From PALSA-270 sp963770915 (GTDB taxonomy: Bacteria > Acidobacteriota > Terriglobia > Terriglobales > Acidobacteriaceae): a stretch of DNA of 64,000 nt. The translations under genes and the position numbers were made by a program. The notes below the pieces were generated by a model. It saw only the letters and a program-made list of their open reading frames with translations. It was not told the DNA's origin and made no database searches. The first letter of the stretch is position 1. The number at the start of each line of letters is the position of its first letter. Positions 53,361 through 62,615 of the stretch are shown one piece after another. The stretch lies in the NCBI GenBank assembly GCA_963770915.1, contig CAVYRG010000001.1, positions 1,364,001-1,428,000 of the forward strand, read 5' to 3'.

Positions 53361-53446
53361 AAGGGCGGTTAGTGGTCACAGGTCGCAGACTGACCGGTAG
53401 TGATTATTGCAGGTTCTGCGCCGCCAAGCTATGGCAAGATGACAGT

Positions 53447-53623
53447 ATGCCGCGCAGGAAGAAGAAAGTCAGGCGATTTGGAGCGGTGCAAGCCGTGAAG
53501 GAATTAGCACGCGAGCGGATTGGGGCTCCGCCTGCTTCCAAAGTCGTTCCGAATCAAAGGGACCGGAACAAAAAGACTGTGAAGCACAAACCCACGTTGG
53601 GGAAACTGCTGGGAGAACTGTGA
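53447..53623 (+). CDS. small basic protein of unknown function
   Basis: 58 residues from ATG 53447: MPRRKKKVRRFGAVQAVKEL then ARERIGAPPASKVVPNQRDR and a basic tail. Very basic at the N-terminus, so nucleic-acid or ribosome binding is possible. No clear ribosome site. Similar small proteins occur in Acidobacteria, from recall. Confidence 0.5.
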   Translation: MPRRKKKVRRFGAVQAVKELARERIGAPPASKVVPNQRDRNKKTVKHKPTLGKLLGEL

Positions 53624-53632
53624 GTTTCTCCC

Positions 53633-54058
53633 CTACATTGGTTTGAAGCAAACCACGGTTGCCGTCATAGTTCCCGTCACGATGGCACCGGTGGAGTGCT
53701 CATTCCCGTCCGTGTTGGTGAGGACAGTCGCCGTAATGAGGGAGTTCCCGCATGCATTGCCCTTCGCCATAAGCAGCCCCGAGGCGCTAACGGTCGCAAC
53801 GTCAGGAGAGTTCGAAGTCCAGGTGACTCGATTAGTGATGTCTTTTGTTACCGGTGGATGAATGTAGTTGCCGAAAGCCCGCAACTGGACGTTCAGGCCG
53901 GCATCGTCAATTACCGGTGTGTTCGCGTCACCGAACGTTTCCGTATCCGGTTGGATGGTGATCGACACGAGTTGCTGCGGGCGGCCGCAGCCGAACGTCA
54001 TCGATATGAACAACAAAATCGCTGAAATGGGGCCGAGCCGGGACCAAGACCAATTCAT
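53633..54058 (-). CDS. lipoprotein with Ig-like (BIG2) domain
   Basis: 141 residues from ATG 54058 (GGAGAGAG just upstream). Signal SAILLFISMTFGC with lipobox FGC near residue 23. The rest is one BIG2 domain (VTWTSNSPDVATVSASGLLM). Same type as the protein at 40450-41130. Upstream frame to 54259 runs through the tRNA-Cys gene and is not coding. Confidence 0.78.
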   Translation of the reverse strand: MNWSWSRLGPISAILLFISMTFGCGRPQQLVSITIQPDTETFGDANTPVIDDAGLNVQLRAFGNYIHPPVTKDITNRVTWTSNSPDVATVSASGLLMAKGNACGNSLITATVLTNTDGNEHSTGAIVTGTMTATVVCFKPM

Positions 54059-54198
54059 ACTCTCTCCAAGATTACGCAATTGGGCGGAAGCGCGGGGGAG
54101 GCTTAATGTAGCCAATAAAGAGCGAAAAAGCAAGGCTCTCCGAGTGGGTCGTTGGCTCGGCTTTCTGCCGGCTTCGCGGGAAAAAGGTAAATGTGGAA

Positions 54199-54273
54199 TG
54201 GAGGCGCGGGTGAGAATCGAACTCACGTATAAAGGTTTTGCAGACCTCTCCCTTACCACTTGGGTACCGCGCC
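54199..54273 (-). tRNA. tRNA-Cys (GCA)
   Basis: Minus strand begins GGCGCGGTACCC and ends CCGCGCC-T-CCA with CCA encoded. Anticodon loop CTGCAAA gives anticodon GCA; T-arm GAGTTCGATTCTC is normal. 75 bases. Confidence 0.95.
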
Positions 54274-54393
54274 CTAGGCAGTAAATTAGCGGGATGCGAG
54301 CAAAATGTCCACTCGCCGGACCCTGTGCCCCAGCAAAGCCGCCTGAACCAAACGGGAAGGTTTCTCCGCCGCCGAGCGGAGCTCACGAAGATC

Positions 54394-54468
<75 letters not shown>

Positions 54469-54529
54469 CCTTGAGAATCAGATTATAAACAACCGGCTGG
54501 CTTGCAGCAACGAATGCTCGTTGAACGGC

Positions 54530-55237
54530 TTACTCGTGCCCCGTCCATTGCGGGTCTTTCTCGGGGGTAACAATTTCGCCATCCCGCATGTGGATGATGC
54601 GGTCTCCGAAGGCCGCGGCGGCCGGATTATGCGTAATCATGAGCACGGTCTGGCCCAATTCCTGGTTGGACTGGCGCAGCATGCCCAGCACAATGTCGGA
54701 ATTCTTGGTGTCGAGATTGCCGGTGGGCTCATCGGCCAGCACGATCGCCGGCTTATTGATGAGCGCCCGCGCCAGCGCGACTCGCTGCTGCTCTCCGCCG
54801 GAAAGCTCGGCTGGGCGGTGATGCAGGCGCTTGCTCAAGCCCAGCAAATCCGAGATCTTTGCGAAATGTGCGGGGTCACGGTTTCCATCCGCGCCAGCGA
54901 TGTCGAGAGCAATGTCGATGTTGTGGCGGGCGTCGAGCGAGGGCAGCAGATTGAATTTCTGGAAGACGAACCCGATCTTTCGCTTGCGCATTTTGGTGCG
55001 TTGGGCGTCGCTGAGCTTGGAGAAGTCGTCGCCGTCGATCAAAACATGCCCGGAATCGGCCTGCGCCAAGCCGCCCAGCAAGTAAAACAGCGTGGACTTG
55101 CCGCTACCTGAGGGGCCGACTATGCTGACAAATTCTCCTTTTTGCACACTGAAGGAAACGCCACGCAACGCCGGAACGTCAATCTTGCCGACACGGTAAG
55201 TTTTGCGCAGCTCTACTGCTTCGATGAGGGCGGCCAT
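54530..55237 (-). CDS. ABC transporter ATP-binding protein, LolD/MacB type
   Basis: 235 residues. Walker A IVGPSGSGKSTLFYLLGGL near residue 40, Q-loop VFQKFNLLPSL near 92, signature LSGGEQQRVALARAL near 145, Walker B AIVLADEPTGNLD near 165 and H-loop MITHNP near 200. The type energises permeases of the MacB/LolCE family (lipoprotein release, drug or peptide export). No permease gene lies in this window next to it, so the partner is elsewhere. Confidence 0.92.
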   Translation of the reverse strand: MAALIEAVELRKTYRVGKIDVPALRGVSFSVQKGEFVSIVGPSGSGKSTLFYLLGGLAQADSGHVLIDGDDFSKLSDAQRTKMRKRKIGFVFQKFNLLPSLDARHNIDIALDIAGADGNRDPAHFAKISDLLGLSKRLHHRPAELSGGEQQRVALARALINKPAIVLADEPTGNLDTKNSDIVLGMLRQSNQELGQTVLMITHNPAAAAFGDRIIHMRDGEIVTPEKDPQWTGHE

Positions 55238-55296
55238 GCCGAGTATTGATATTACACGAAGGGCCAGAAGCCGACAGCGCTGCGGACCAAACGCTG

Positions 55297-55728
55297 TTAC
55301 GCTGCGCCCGCGCGCGCCGCGGTTGGCGATCCGACTTGCGCCGCCGCCACATTTCGCTTAGGCCCACGCTTGCGCACCAGCAACAGGCGGACGCGTTCCA
55401 GGAGCTCGGCCGGCGCGTAGGTTCCCTTGGAGAGAAAAACGTCAGCTCGGGTGTTGCCGTCGAAAATCTTAACTTTTCCGGAAACTAGGATGGTGGGAGT
55501 TTGCGGAGAAATCTCTTTGATTTTGTCGATCAGCTGGGAACCATCGAGGCCGGGGATGATGAGATCAGTCAGAACCAGGTCGACACCACCGTTTTTGAAG
55601 CGGTCGAGGGCCTCGTCGCCGCCGGAGCAGGCAATCACGCGGTAGCCCCGAGTTTCCAGCATGATCTTGCGGATGGAGAGGGATTGTTCGTTTTCGCCGA
55701 TGCAAAGAATCGTTCGTTTGGGCTTCAT
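55297..55728 (-). CDS. single-domain response regulator with degenerate acidic pocket
   Basis: 143 residues from ATG 55728. CheY-like receiver: phospho-acceptor Asp in VDLVLTDLIIPGLDG near residue 55, Thr/Ser switch ILVSGKV near 83, and conserved Lys in VFLSKGTYAP near 100. The usual acidic pair after strand one is replaced: ILCIGENEQS has Gly-Glu where most have Asp-Asp. A basic C-terminal tail of 25 residues (RKRGPKRNVAAAQVG) follows. It would signal by protein contact; no output domain. Confidence 0.85.
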   Translation of the reverse strand: MKPKRTILCIGENEQSLSIRKIMLETRGYRVIACSGGDEALDRFKNGGVDLVLTDLIIPGLDGSQLIDKIKEISPQTPTILVSGKVKIFDGNTRADVFLSKGTYAPAELLERVRLLLVRKRGPKRNVAAAQVGSPTAARAGAA

Positions 55729-55941
55729 TATTGTTTCCGAAAAAAGCGACAGCCAACCGCACCGCCGTCTGGGGGAATCCGAAAACGTTCTCAAGAACTG
55801 AGAGTTGCGAGCGACATGAATGCTAAAGGCAGCAGTGCAGTATGTAAAGTACCGCAAATGCCAATGGCAAGATCGCGCTATTGAAAAAGTCGCAAGCGTG
55901 TGTTTGCTACCCATTTTCGGGAGTTTCTTGCGAACCGGCGC

Positions 55942-56835
55942 TCACAAAAAAACTTCGCCGCGCAGAACCTCGACTGCATTTCCTCCGACGCGAACGTTTA
56001 CTATTCGATCATCGCGGCGCGAGGCGCGCACGAAAATCCTGCTGGGACGCTGCATTTCGACACCTTGTTCGATCACCGCGCGCTCGTCGGCTCGAATCAC
56101 TCCGTGCGCGACCATCCAGGCGGCGGTGCATCCCGCGGCTGAGCCGGTGGCCGGGTCTTCGCCGTTGTTAAACATCATGCGCGCGTGCAGGCGCGCGGAG
56201 GGATCGGCGGTCTCCCGGCACACAAAATAGAAATGCTTTCCGCCGGCTTTCGCCAGATATTCAGCGGAGCCGGCGAGATCCACTTGCAGGCGCTGCATGA
56301 CGTCGAGCCCGCGCAAGGGAACGATGGTAAAAGGCAGGCCGGTGGAAACCGTTTCGACCGGAAGAGAAGGATCGATATCGCCGTCGCGCAAACCGGCGGC
56401 CCGCACCACCGCTTCCCGGTCATGCCGCGGGCCGAACTCCGGGTCCCGTTGAGTCATCTCCCCGAACACCGGCTGTCCGGACGCTTCCTCGAAACGAACC
56501 GGCACTTTGCCCACATTCAGTTCCAGCGCGATCTCCGCCGCGCCGCTTGCGCCGCGCAACGCAAATGCCGTGCCCAGCGTCGGATGGCCGGCAAACGGCA
56601 GCTCTTCCTGTACGGTAAAGATGCGGACACGCACTCCGCGCTCGCGTTCAACGGCGGCCTCGCGCGGCAAAATGAAGGTTGTTTCGGAAAGGTTCATCTC
56701 CCGAGCCAAAGATTGCATCTCGTCATCCCTAAGCCCACGCCCGTCGAAGAAGACCGCCAAGGGATTCCCGGCGAACGCCTGAGATGAAAAGACATCAAAC
56801 TGCGCGAATGGAAGGCGGCGCCTCTCTGCTAACAT
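55942..56835 (-). CDS. PhzF family isomerase/epimerase
   Basis: 297 residues. FDVFSSQAFAGNPLAVFFDG near residue 12, MNLSETTFIL near 48 with catalytic Glu, PFAGHPTLGTAFAL near 77 and MFNNGEDPATGSAAGCTAAW near 217 form the two-lobed PhzF fold. Family members isomerise phenazine precursors, but most bacterial homologues have unknown substrates. The ATG is at 56835, two bases from the divergent upstream frame. Confidence 0.9.
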   Translation of the reverse strand: MLAERRRLPFAQFDVFSSQAFAGNPLAVFFDGRGLRDDEMQSLAREMNLSETTFILPREAAVERERGVRVRIFTVQEELPFAGHPTLGTAFALRGASGAAEIALELNVGKVPVRFEEASGQPVFGEMTQRDPEFGPRHDREAVVRAAGLRDGDIDPSLPVETVSTGLPFTIVPLRGLDVMQRLQVDLAGSAEYLAKAGGKHFYFVCRETADPSARLHARMMFNNGEDPATGSAAGCTAAWMVAHGVIRADERAVIEQGVEMQRPSRIFVRASRRDDRIVNVRVGGNAVEVLRGEVFL

Positions 56836-57064
56836 GGTGAATTATTGTAGCGCTGAAAATTGTTCGGACGGCTTGCGCCGGTTGAGTATTTCAAATTCCG
56901 TTCCGGTAAGCGCGCCAGCCAGGAAAAGTCGACCGGGCACCGCTTTCGTCTCATCCAATCTGCAGTCGAGTGGAATGTGTGCAGGTCCGCCTGTCAGACT
57001 CATTAGGTTCGTGAAGGCGGAAACACAGGCTTCGTCGTGCAAAATCATCTCCGGGAGGAAGACC

Positions 57065-58741
57065 TTGAAAGAGGCTCGGGTGTGGATCGGATTGCCTACT
57101 GCTGTTGCGCTGTTGATGTTGTTTTCATTGTCTGCTCGAGGAGAAGACTTTCATGGCGCGCCGGCTTCCGCCAAAAAGCTCAAGAACCCCTACGCTGGTC
57201 AGGCCTCAGCTATCGCGGCCGGCGAGACAGCCTATGCCCAGAACTGCCTTGCCTGCCACGGCCGCAACGCCAAGGGGACGGGAAACATTCCCCCGCTCGC
57301 CAAAGGGCCCGCCCAATCGGCAACGGATGGAGAGATTTTCTGGTTCATCTCCAAAGGCGATATCAACAGTGGTATGCCCGCCTGGGACAAAATGCCGGAG
57401 CAAAAACGCTGGCAGATCATCGCCTACATAAAGTCGTTAGGAAAACCTCATGCTGCGCCCGCCAGCGCGCCGGCCGCGGCCCCATCTCCCGCAGTTTCTA
57501 GGGCGGAAGGGCCGGCGCCGACCGCGCCATTCACCGATTACCGTTTCGAGAAACCCGGCACAGTCCACAAGATCATGGTCGCGGATTTGCCGGCTGCCTT
57601 TGCCACTCCTTCCGCGGGCAACGCGCCAGAGGTTGTGGCCCGCCCTGCCGACGCGTGGCCCCAGGCTCCAGCTGGATTCAAGGTCGAGCAATACGCGGCC
57701 GGCCTGAACAATCCGCGCCTGATTCGCACCGCCCCCAACGGCGATTTTTTTGTGGCAGAGAGCGACCCGGGCGATATCAAGATTTTTCGCGGCACCACCA
57801 AAGATGGCCATCCCGCCGCAACCTTCACTTTTGCCAGCGGCCTGACGCGACCCTATGGCATCGCCTTTTATCCACCTGGGCCCGATCCGCAATGGGTTTA
57901 CATTGGCAACACAGATTCCGTGGTGCGTTTTCCCTATCACAATGGCGACGTCAAAGCGAGCGGCGAGCCGCAACACATTGCGGATTTGCCGCATGGCGGC
58001 GGTCATTGGACGCGCGATATCCGGTTCACTCCTGATGGCAAAAAAATGTTCGTCGCGGTGGGCTCGGCTTCCAACGTCGACGATCCGGATGATCATCCTC
58101 GCGAAAAGGACCGCGCCGACATTCTGGAATTCAATCCGGATGGTTCCGGGATGAGCATTTACGCCTACGGAATCCGTAACGCCGGAGGAGGCCTGGAGAT
58201 CAATCCCAAGACTGGCCAGTTGTGGTGTTCGGTCAACGAACGCGACGGGCTAGGCGACAACCTCGTTCCCGACTACATCACGCACGTGCAGGAGGGCGGC
58301 TTCTACGGCTGGCCCTGGTGGTACATGGGCGCCCACCAGGACCCGCGGCAGGAAGGCAAACATCCTGAACTGAAAGACAAAGCCATCGTTCCGGATGTGC
58401 TGCTCAACCCGCACAACGCGTCGCTGGAGTTCACTTTCTACGAGGGCGGGCAATTTCCCACCGAATACAAGGACGACATATTCGCCGCGGAGCATGGCTC
58501 GTGGAACAAAGCGGTGCGCGTGGGATATGAAGTCATTCGCATCCCTATGCATCACACCGGCAGCGCCAGCGGGGAGTTTGAAGATTTCCTCACCGGCTTC
58601 GTCGTCGACGCGGGGCATGTTTGGGGACGGCCTGTGGGCGTCACGGTCGCGCCGGACGGTTCATTGCTGGTGACCGACGACGGCTCGAACTCAATCTGGC
58701 GCGTCGCTTATGTTGGAAAGAAGGCGGCCGGGCGGGAATAG
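57065..58741 (+). CDS. cytochrome c fused to sorbosone/glucose dehydrogenase-type beta-propeller
   Basis: 558 residues from TTG 57065 (GGGAGGAAGACC just before), which gives a signal peptide (VWIGLPTAVALLMLFSLSA). A class I cytochrome c follows: CLACHGRNAKGTG near residue 55 and GMPAWDKMPEQKRWQIIAYI with the axial Met. After a Pro/Ala linker (PASAPAAAPSPA) comes a six-bladed propeller of the PQQ/sorbosone dehydrogenase type (NNPRLIRTAPNGDFFVAESD, LPHGGGHWTRDIRFTPDGKK, YGIRNAGGGLEINPKTGQLW). It oxidises a sugar or aldehyde in the periplasm and hands electrons to its own haem. The stop is 10 bases before selC. Confidence 0.85.
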   Translation: MKEARVWIGLPTAVALLMLFSLSARGEDFHGAPASAKKLKNPYAGQASAIAAGETAYAQNCLACHGRNAKGTGNIPPLAKGPAQSATDGEIFWFISKGDINSGMPAWDKMPEQKRWQIIAYIKSLGKPHAAPASAPAAAPSPAVSRAEGPAPTAPFTDYRFEKPGTVHKIMVADLPAAFATPSAGNAPEVVARPADAWPQAPAGFKVEQYAAGLNNPRLIRTAPNGDFFVAESDPGDIKIFRGTTKDGHPAATFTFASGLTRPYGIAFYPPGPDPQWVYIGNTDSVVRFPYHNGDVKASGEPQHIADLPHGGGHWTRDIRFTPDGKKMFVAVGSASNVDDPDDHPREKDRADILEFNPDGSGMSIYAYGIRNAGGGLEINPKTGQLWCSVNERDGLGDNLVPDYITHVQEGGFYGWPWWYMGAHQDPRQEGKHPELKDKAIVPDVLLNPHNASLEFTFYEGGQFPTEYKDDIFAAEHGSWNKAVRVGYEVIRIPMHHTGSASGEFEDFLTGFVVDAGHVWGRPVGVTVAPDGSLLVTDDGSNSIWRVAYVGKKAAGRE

Positions 58742-58750
58742 AACCGTTGC

Positions 58751-58847
58751 GGAAGCGCATGGAGCCCGGTGGTTCTCCCGGTCTTCAAAACCGGCGGGCG
58801 GCGTCTCTGACGTCGCCGGTGGGTTCGACTCCCACTCGCTTCCGCCA
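58751..58847 (+). tRNA. selC: selenocysteine tRNA (UCA)
   Basis: 97 bases, ends CCA. Anticodon stem-loop CCGGT-CTTCAAA-ACCGG gives UCA; D-stem GGAG/CTCC is long, T-arm GTGGG-TTCGACT-CCCAC is perfect. Variable arm GGCGGCGT/ACGTCGCC is long as in tRNA-Sec. Acceptor starts GGAAGCG, matching E. coli selC in its first five bases; the eighth pair is C-T, so the 8-bp acceptor is imperfect. No selA/selB or obvious selenoprotein is in the window. Confidence 0.93.
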
Positions 58848-59047
58848 GTTTGTTTCCACAAGTCGAAGGGCTCGAAACTGCAATTGTTTGCGCACCATCA
58901 CGATGTGCTAGCTCAAATTCAAGCGCCGTACTATGATGTGTTCCGCGCTTTGCCCCCCGCGCGGCAGTCACGACAGAACTCCCCCAAAACGTGCTGCTGA
59001 TCAAATTTATTCCTCGGCCCGACTCATCAGAACGGGAGTTCACGAAC

Positions 59048-60430
59048 ATGAAACTCAATCGACTTGCTTGGTCCTTGGGGCTGGTGTTTGCCGCAAGCAC
59101 CGGCTTCGCGCAGATGTACACCCTCACCGATCTCGGCACGCTTGGCGGCTCGTGGAGTGAGGCCGCCGCCATCAACGCTTGGGGCCAGGTTGCCGGCTCC
59201 TCTGCGATCAGCGGCGATACCGCCGGACATGCCTTTCGTACGGCGCCCAAGCGTCCCATCAATCCTGTGACCGACGATCTCGGCACTCTCATTGGCACCA
59301 ACAGCGCTGCCACGGCCATTAACGCCTGGGGACAGGTGGTCGGCTCGTCTTACAGCCTGGCAGACCCGCACGCTCCCAGCGCTTTCCGCACCGCGTCCAA
59401 CCGTCCCATCAACCCCGCAACCGACGATCTCGGCACACTCGGCAGCGACATGGCGTTGGCTGCCGGCATCAACGTCTTTGGACAGACGGTCGGCACATCT
59501 GCGCTCGGAGGCGTGGCCTACATTCACGCCTTCCGCACTGCGCCTAACCGTGCCATCAATCCGGCCACCGACGACCTCGGCACGCTGGGCAATCCGGACA
59601 GCCACGCCTACGGGATCAATTTCTTCGGCCAGGTGGTGGGCTCATCGATAAACAGCAGCGGCCAGCACTACCACGCCTTTCGCGCGGCTCCCAACCGGCC
59701 CATCAACCCGGCCACCGATGATCTTGGCACGCTCGGAGGAACGGACAGCTCGGCTGCCGCGATTAACGACTTCGGCCAAGTGGTCGGCTGGTCCACCATC
59801 ATCGGCGGCTCCACGCACGCCTTTCGCACGGCAGCCAACAGCGCCATCAATCCCGCCACCGATGACCTTGGAACACTCGGCGGATCGCAGAGCCAGGCCG
59901 CGGCTCTCGATGACTTCGGCCAAGTCGTCGGATGGGCCTTTACCGGCAACGACAGCGCTCAGCACGCTTTTTTGTACAGCGGCACGGTCATGCGTGACCT
60001 CAACGATTTGATCGCATCTGACTCCGGGTGCGAACTTGTCAGCGCGGCCGGCATAAACGATGGCGGCGAAATCGCCGCCAACGGCACCTGCGGCGGCTTG
60101 CAACATGCTGTCTTGCTGACTCTAATCTACAAAGCTATCGAGGCGGGCGGCGCCAGCGTCTTCTCTGCCAAGGCGCCAGTGATTCCCGTTGCGTTCAAGC
60201 TGCTTCGGAACAACGTCCGCACCTGCGCGTTGCCACCCGCCACCATCGCGGTAAGCAAAGCTACGCTGAACGGTTTCGTTCCAGTCGACTCCGCTGCGGA
60301 TACAGTGGCTCAGGCTTTCTGTCAATACGTCTCCGGCCTGTCAGCCGCAAAACTCGGGCGAGGCCTCTACCGCGTGGACATCAGCCTCAGCGGAGTCATG
60401 GTCGGGCATGCAGTGGTCACACTGTGGTAG
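59048..60430 (+). CDS. secreted HAF-repeat protein with PxKF-like C-terminal domain
   Basis: 460 residues from ATG 59048 (GGGAG upstream). Signal NRLAWSLGLVFAASTGFAQM. Six tandem repeats of about 55-60 residues follow, each with DDLGTLGG, AAAINxFGQVVG and HAFR: e.g. INPATDDLGTLGGTDSSAAA. This is the HAF repeat type, likely a beta-propeller. The last 90 residues (PVIPVAFKLLRNNVRTCALP, SLSGVMVGHAVVTLW) resemble PxKF domains. Function unknown; secreted or surface-bound. Confidence 0.82.
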   Translation: MKLNRLAWSLGLVFAASTGFAQMYTLTDLGTLGGSWSEAAAINAWGQVAGSSAISGDTAGHAFRTAPKRPINPVTDDLGTLIGTNSAATAINAWGQVVGSSYSLADPHAPSAFRTASNRPINPATDDLGTLGSDMALAAGINVFGQTVGTSALGGVAYIHAFRTAPNRAINPATDDLGTLGNPDSHAYGINFFGQVVGSSINSSGQHYHAFRAAPNRPINPATDDLGTLGGTDSSAAAINDFGQVVGWSTIIGGSTHAFRTAANSAINPATDDLGTLGGSQSQAAALDDFGQVVGWAFTGNDSAQHAFLYSGTVMRDLNDLIASDSGCELVSAAGINDGGEIAANGTCGGLQHAVLLTLIYKAIEAGGASVFSAKAPVIPVAFKLLRNNVRTCALPPATIAVSKATLNGFVPVDSAADTVAQAFCQYVSGLSAAKLGRGLYRVDISLSGVMVGHAVVTLW

Positions 60431-60628
60431 GGCAGGAAACGCGCGCCATTTGCCCGCGCCAACCATGAGCGAGCGCTGTCAAACAAAGGAATCAGCACTT
60501 CTCCCCCTGCCGGAAACGGGAGATTTCCCAAAACGACACAACCGGCAGCAGAATTCCCTGGCAGCCCGCTGAATATTCTTGACCGCAGTGTGCAAACCTG
60601 TCAGACCGGAGTCTGAGAGGTGACCATC

Positions 60629-60811
60629 ATGCGTTGCCAAATGGTTCCCGATCTCACCCATCCGGTCGAGTGCAATCGCTGCAGCCCGTTCTGTCCGTGG
60701 TTCATCTTATGCTCCACCGACCGTAAGGCTGCTCCGGAGGAAATCAGCCTCGCCGATCTTCTCTACCCAGTCGCGCACCCGGCCTTGGCTCTAGCGGGGT
60801 TGGAATTGTAG
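60629..60811 (+). CDS. possible small cysteine-rich protein
   Basis: 60 residues, MRCQMVPDLTHPVECNRCSP, with Cys pair ECNRC and CPWFILC. GAGAGGTG sits eight bases before the ATG. No family recognised. It may be real but could be a chance frame in a 440-base gap. Confidence 0.35.
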   Translation: MRCQMVPDLTHPVECNRCSPFCPWFILCSTDRKAAPEEISLADLLYPVAHPALALAGLEL

Positions 60812-60870
60812 CGAATCGCACCGCGGCCCTGATCTCTATCGAGAATCGCCAACTACGCTCGCCCCCGGGG

Positions 60871-62526
60871 CTAGGGATGCGCCGCTGGCTGCGTCGCGTC
60901 GGGCGTTGGCGTTGTTCCGCCGGCCGGCGTTCCAATCTGCGTGCCAATCACATCGCCCGAGACAATCATCTCCACCCGGCGATTCAGCTTTCTCCCCGCT
61001 GCGGTGTTGTTGGGGGCCACAGGGTCGGACTTGCCCATGCCGCGGGTGGTAATGCTGTCGGCCGTTACTCCGTTGGTCACCAGATAATCCTTCACCCCGT
61101 CGGCGCGCTTCTCGGAAAGCGTCTGGTTGTAGGCGTCGCTGCCGATGTTGTCGGTGTAGCCTTCGATCTCGAACTTCAATTCCGGATAAGCCATCACGAT
61201 GCCAGAGATGCGCGCCAAACGTTCGCGGGCCTCGGGCTTGAGCGTGTACTTGCCGAAATCAAAAAGCACATCCGGCATGTTGACCACCAAGCCGCGGTCG
61301 GTGTCCTTAGTTTCGAGCACATCATTGAGCTGCTTGAGCAGGCGGGCGCGCATTGCTTCCTTCTGGCGGTTGGCTTCTTCCGCCGCCTGGCGCTGTTTCT
61401 CGGCTTCCGCCTCTGCGGCTTGCTGTTGAGCTAGTGCGGCGGCTCGGGCAGCCTCGGCCGCGGCCTCCGTGCGTTGAGCCTGGGCCTGAGCCGCAGCCGC
61501 AGCTTTGGCGTCGGCTTCCGCCTGGGCCCGCTTGCGCGCATCTTCTTCCGACTGGGCTTTGGCGGCTTCGGCCTGCGCTTCCGCCTGGGCCTGCGCCTCA
61601 GCGGCGGCTTTGGCATCGGCCTCCGCTTTTTCCTGGGCTTGCTGCATGGCCAGCTTTTCCGCCGCGATCCGTTCTTTCTCTTTCCTTTGCAAAGTCAGAA
61701 TGCGCGCATCTTCCGCGGCCTGCGTCGCGCCGCGAGCTGCGGTCCCAATCGGCGTCCGACCTTGCTTGCGCCGGAGGTAGTCTTCCGCGCGCGCCAGGAA
61801 ATCCGCAGCCTTGGCGAGGCTGGACGGAGCGTACTGCTCCGCTCCGGCCGCTTTGGCGATGGCCACGGCGTTACGAGCCTCCAGCAAATCGAGCGGCGTA
61901 TTCGGAGCCGCTGTGGCTGAGGGCAAGTCCGTAGCGCTAACATCGACGGTGTATTCTCCGCCCTCCGCCATATCGAATTTCGCGTCGATGGGCAGTTCGA
62001 ATCCCTTAGTCTCCTGGCGAATGATGTTTTCCACCACAACCTTGTCGCTGGGACGCGTCACGGCGAAATACGGTTCCGCGGTCACGATCAGGCCAAAGGC
62101 CTGCAGGTCGGTGGTCACTTCCAGACTGCACTTGCCGTCTGTTTTCGGCACCACTTCGCCGAGATTAACCGCCCGCCCTTCCGGCGTGATCGCCCAGAGC
62201 ACATAGGTCAAATACTGGCCTCCGAATTGGTCGGCGGGCTGCAGGTGCTCGAAATCGGCGTTGATCTGCAAGCGGCCGGCTTTGCCATCGACTTTCGCCT
62301 TGCCGGTGGCGGCGGGCATGAGGTCGGTGCCTTTGAAGTCCACCATCGTCGAGCCACCGCGATGGCGGTAGTTCACCGCCTTGGTGGTACGCGAAATCAC
62401 TTTGACGTGAAACAGCGGCGTGTGGTCCATGGGCTCGACCGGAGTTGAGGTTTGAGTAGAGTCCTGCTGCGCCCAAACACAGGCGGCCAGAAGCAACAGA
62501 CAAACTGGAAGCAAGATCTTTTTCAT
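60871..62526 (-). CDS. OmpA-family protein with long alanine-rich coiled coil
   Basis: 551 residues from ATG 62526. Signal peptide KKILLPVCLLLLAACVWAQQ. Residues 40-210 form a beta-rich domain (YFAVTRPSDKVVVENIIRQE). Residues 230-390 are a helical coiled coil of Ala/Glu/Gln (AAAEAQAQAEAQAEAAKAQS). The C-terminal OmpA domain is clear: VVNMPDVLFDFGKYTLKPEA, IEGYTDNIGSDAYNQTLSEK and AAGRKLNRRVEMIVSG. A rod that links the wall to something in the periplasm. Downstream of and likely co-transcribed with the 62616 lipoprotein gene. Confidence 0.88.
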   Translation of the reverse strand: MKKILLPVCLLLLAACVWAQQDSTQTSTPVEPMDHTPLFHVKVISRTTKAVNYRHRGGSTMVDFKGTDLMPAATGKAKVDGKAGRLQINADFEHLQPADQFGGQYLTYVLWAITPEGRAVNLGEVVPKTDGKCSLEVTTDLQAFGLIVTAEPYFAVTRPSDKVVVENIIRQETKGFELPIDAKFDMAEGGEYTVDVSATDLPSATAAPNTPLDLLEARNAVAIAKAAGAEQYAPSSLAKAADFLARAEDYLRRKQGRTPIGTAARGATQAAEDARILTLQRKEKERIAAEKLAMQQAQEKAEADAKAAAEAQAQAEAQAEAAKAQSEEDARKRAQAEADAKAAAAAQAQAQRTEAAAEAARAAALAQQQAAEAEAEKQRQAAEEANRQKEAMRARLLKQLNDVLETKDTDRGLVVNMPDVLFDFGKYTLKPEARERLARISGIVMAYPELKFEIEGYTDNIGSDAYNQTLSEKRADGVKDYLVTNGVTADSITTRGMGKSDPVAPNNTAAGRKLNRRVEMIVSGDVIGTQIGTPAGGTTPTPDATQPAAHP

Positions 62527-62615
62527 GGGTTGAATCCTTAAGCTAGATGGGATCAGAGCTTTTGCCAATTCTCGATGCTTCCACAGAGGACCCTCTTGCG
62601 GAAGTGACTTGCCAG

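Noticed and set aside
54059..54259. Upstream extension of the BIG2 lipoprotein
   Set aside because: Overlaps the tRNA-Cys gene; signal peptide and ribosome site support 54058.
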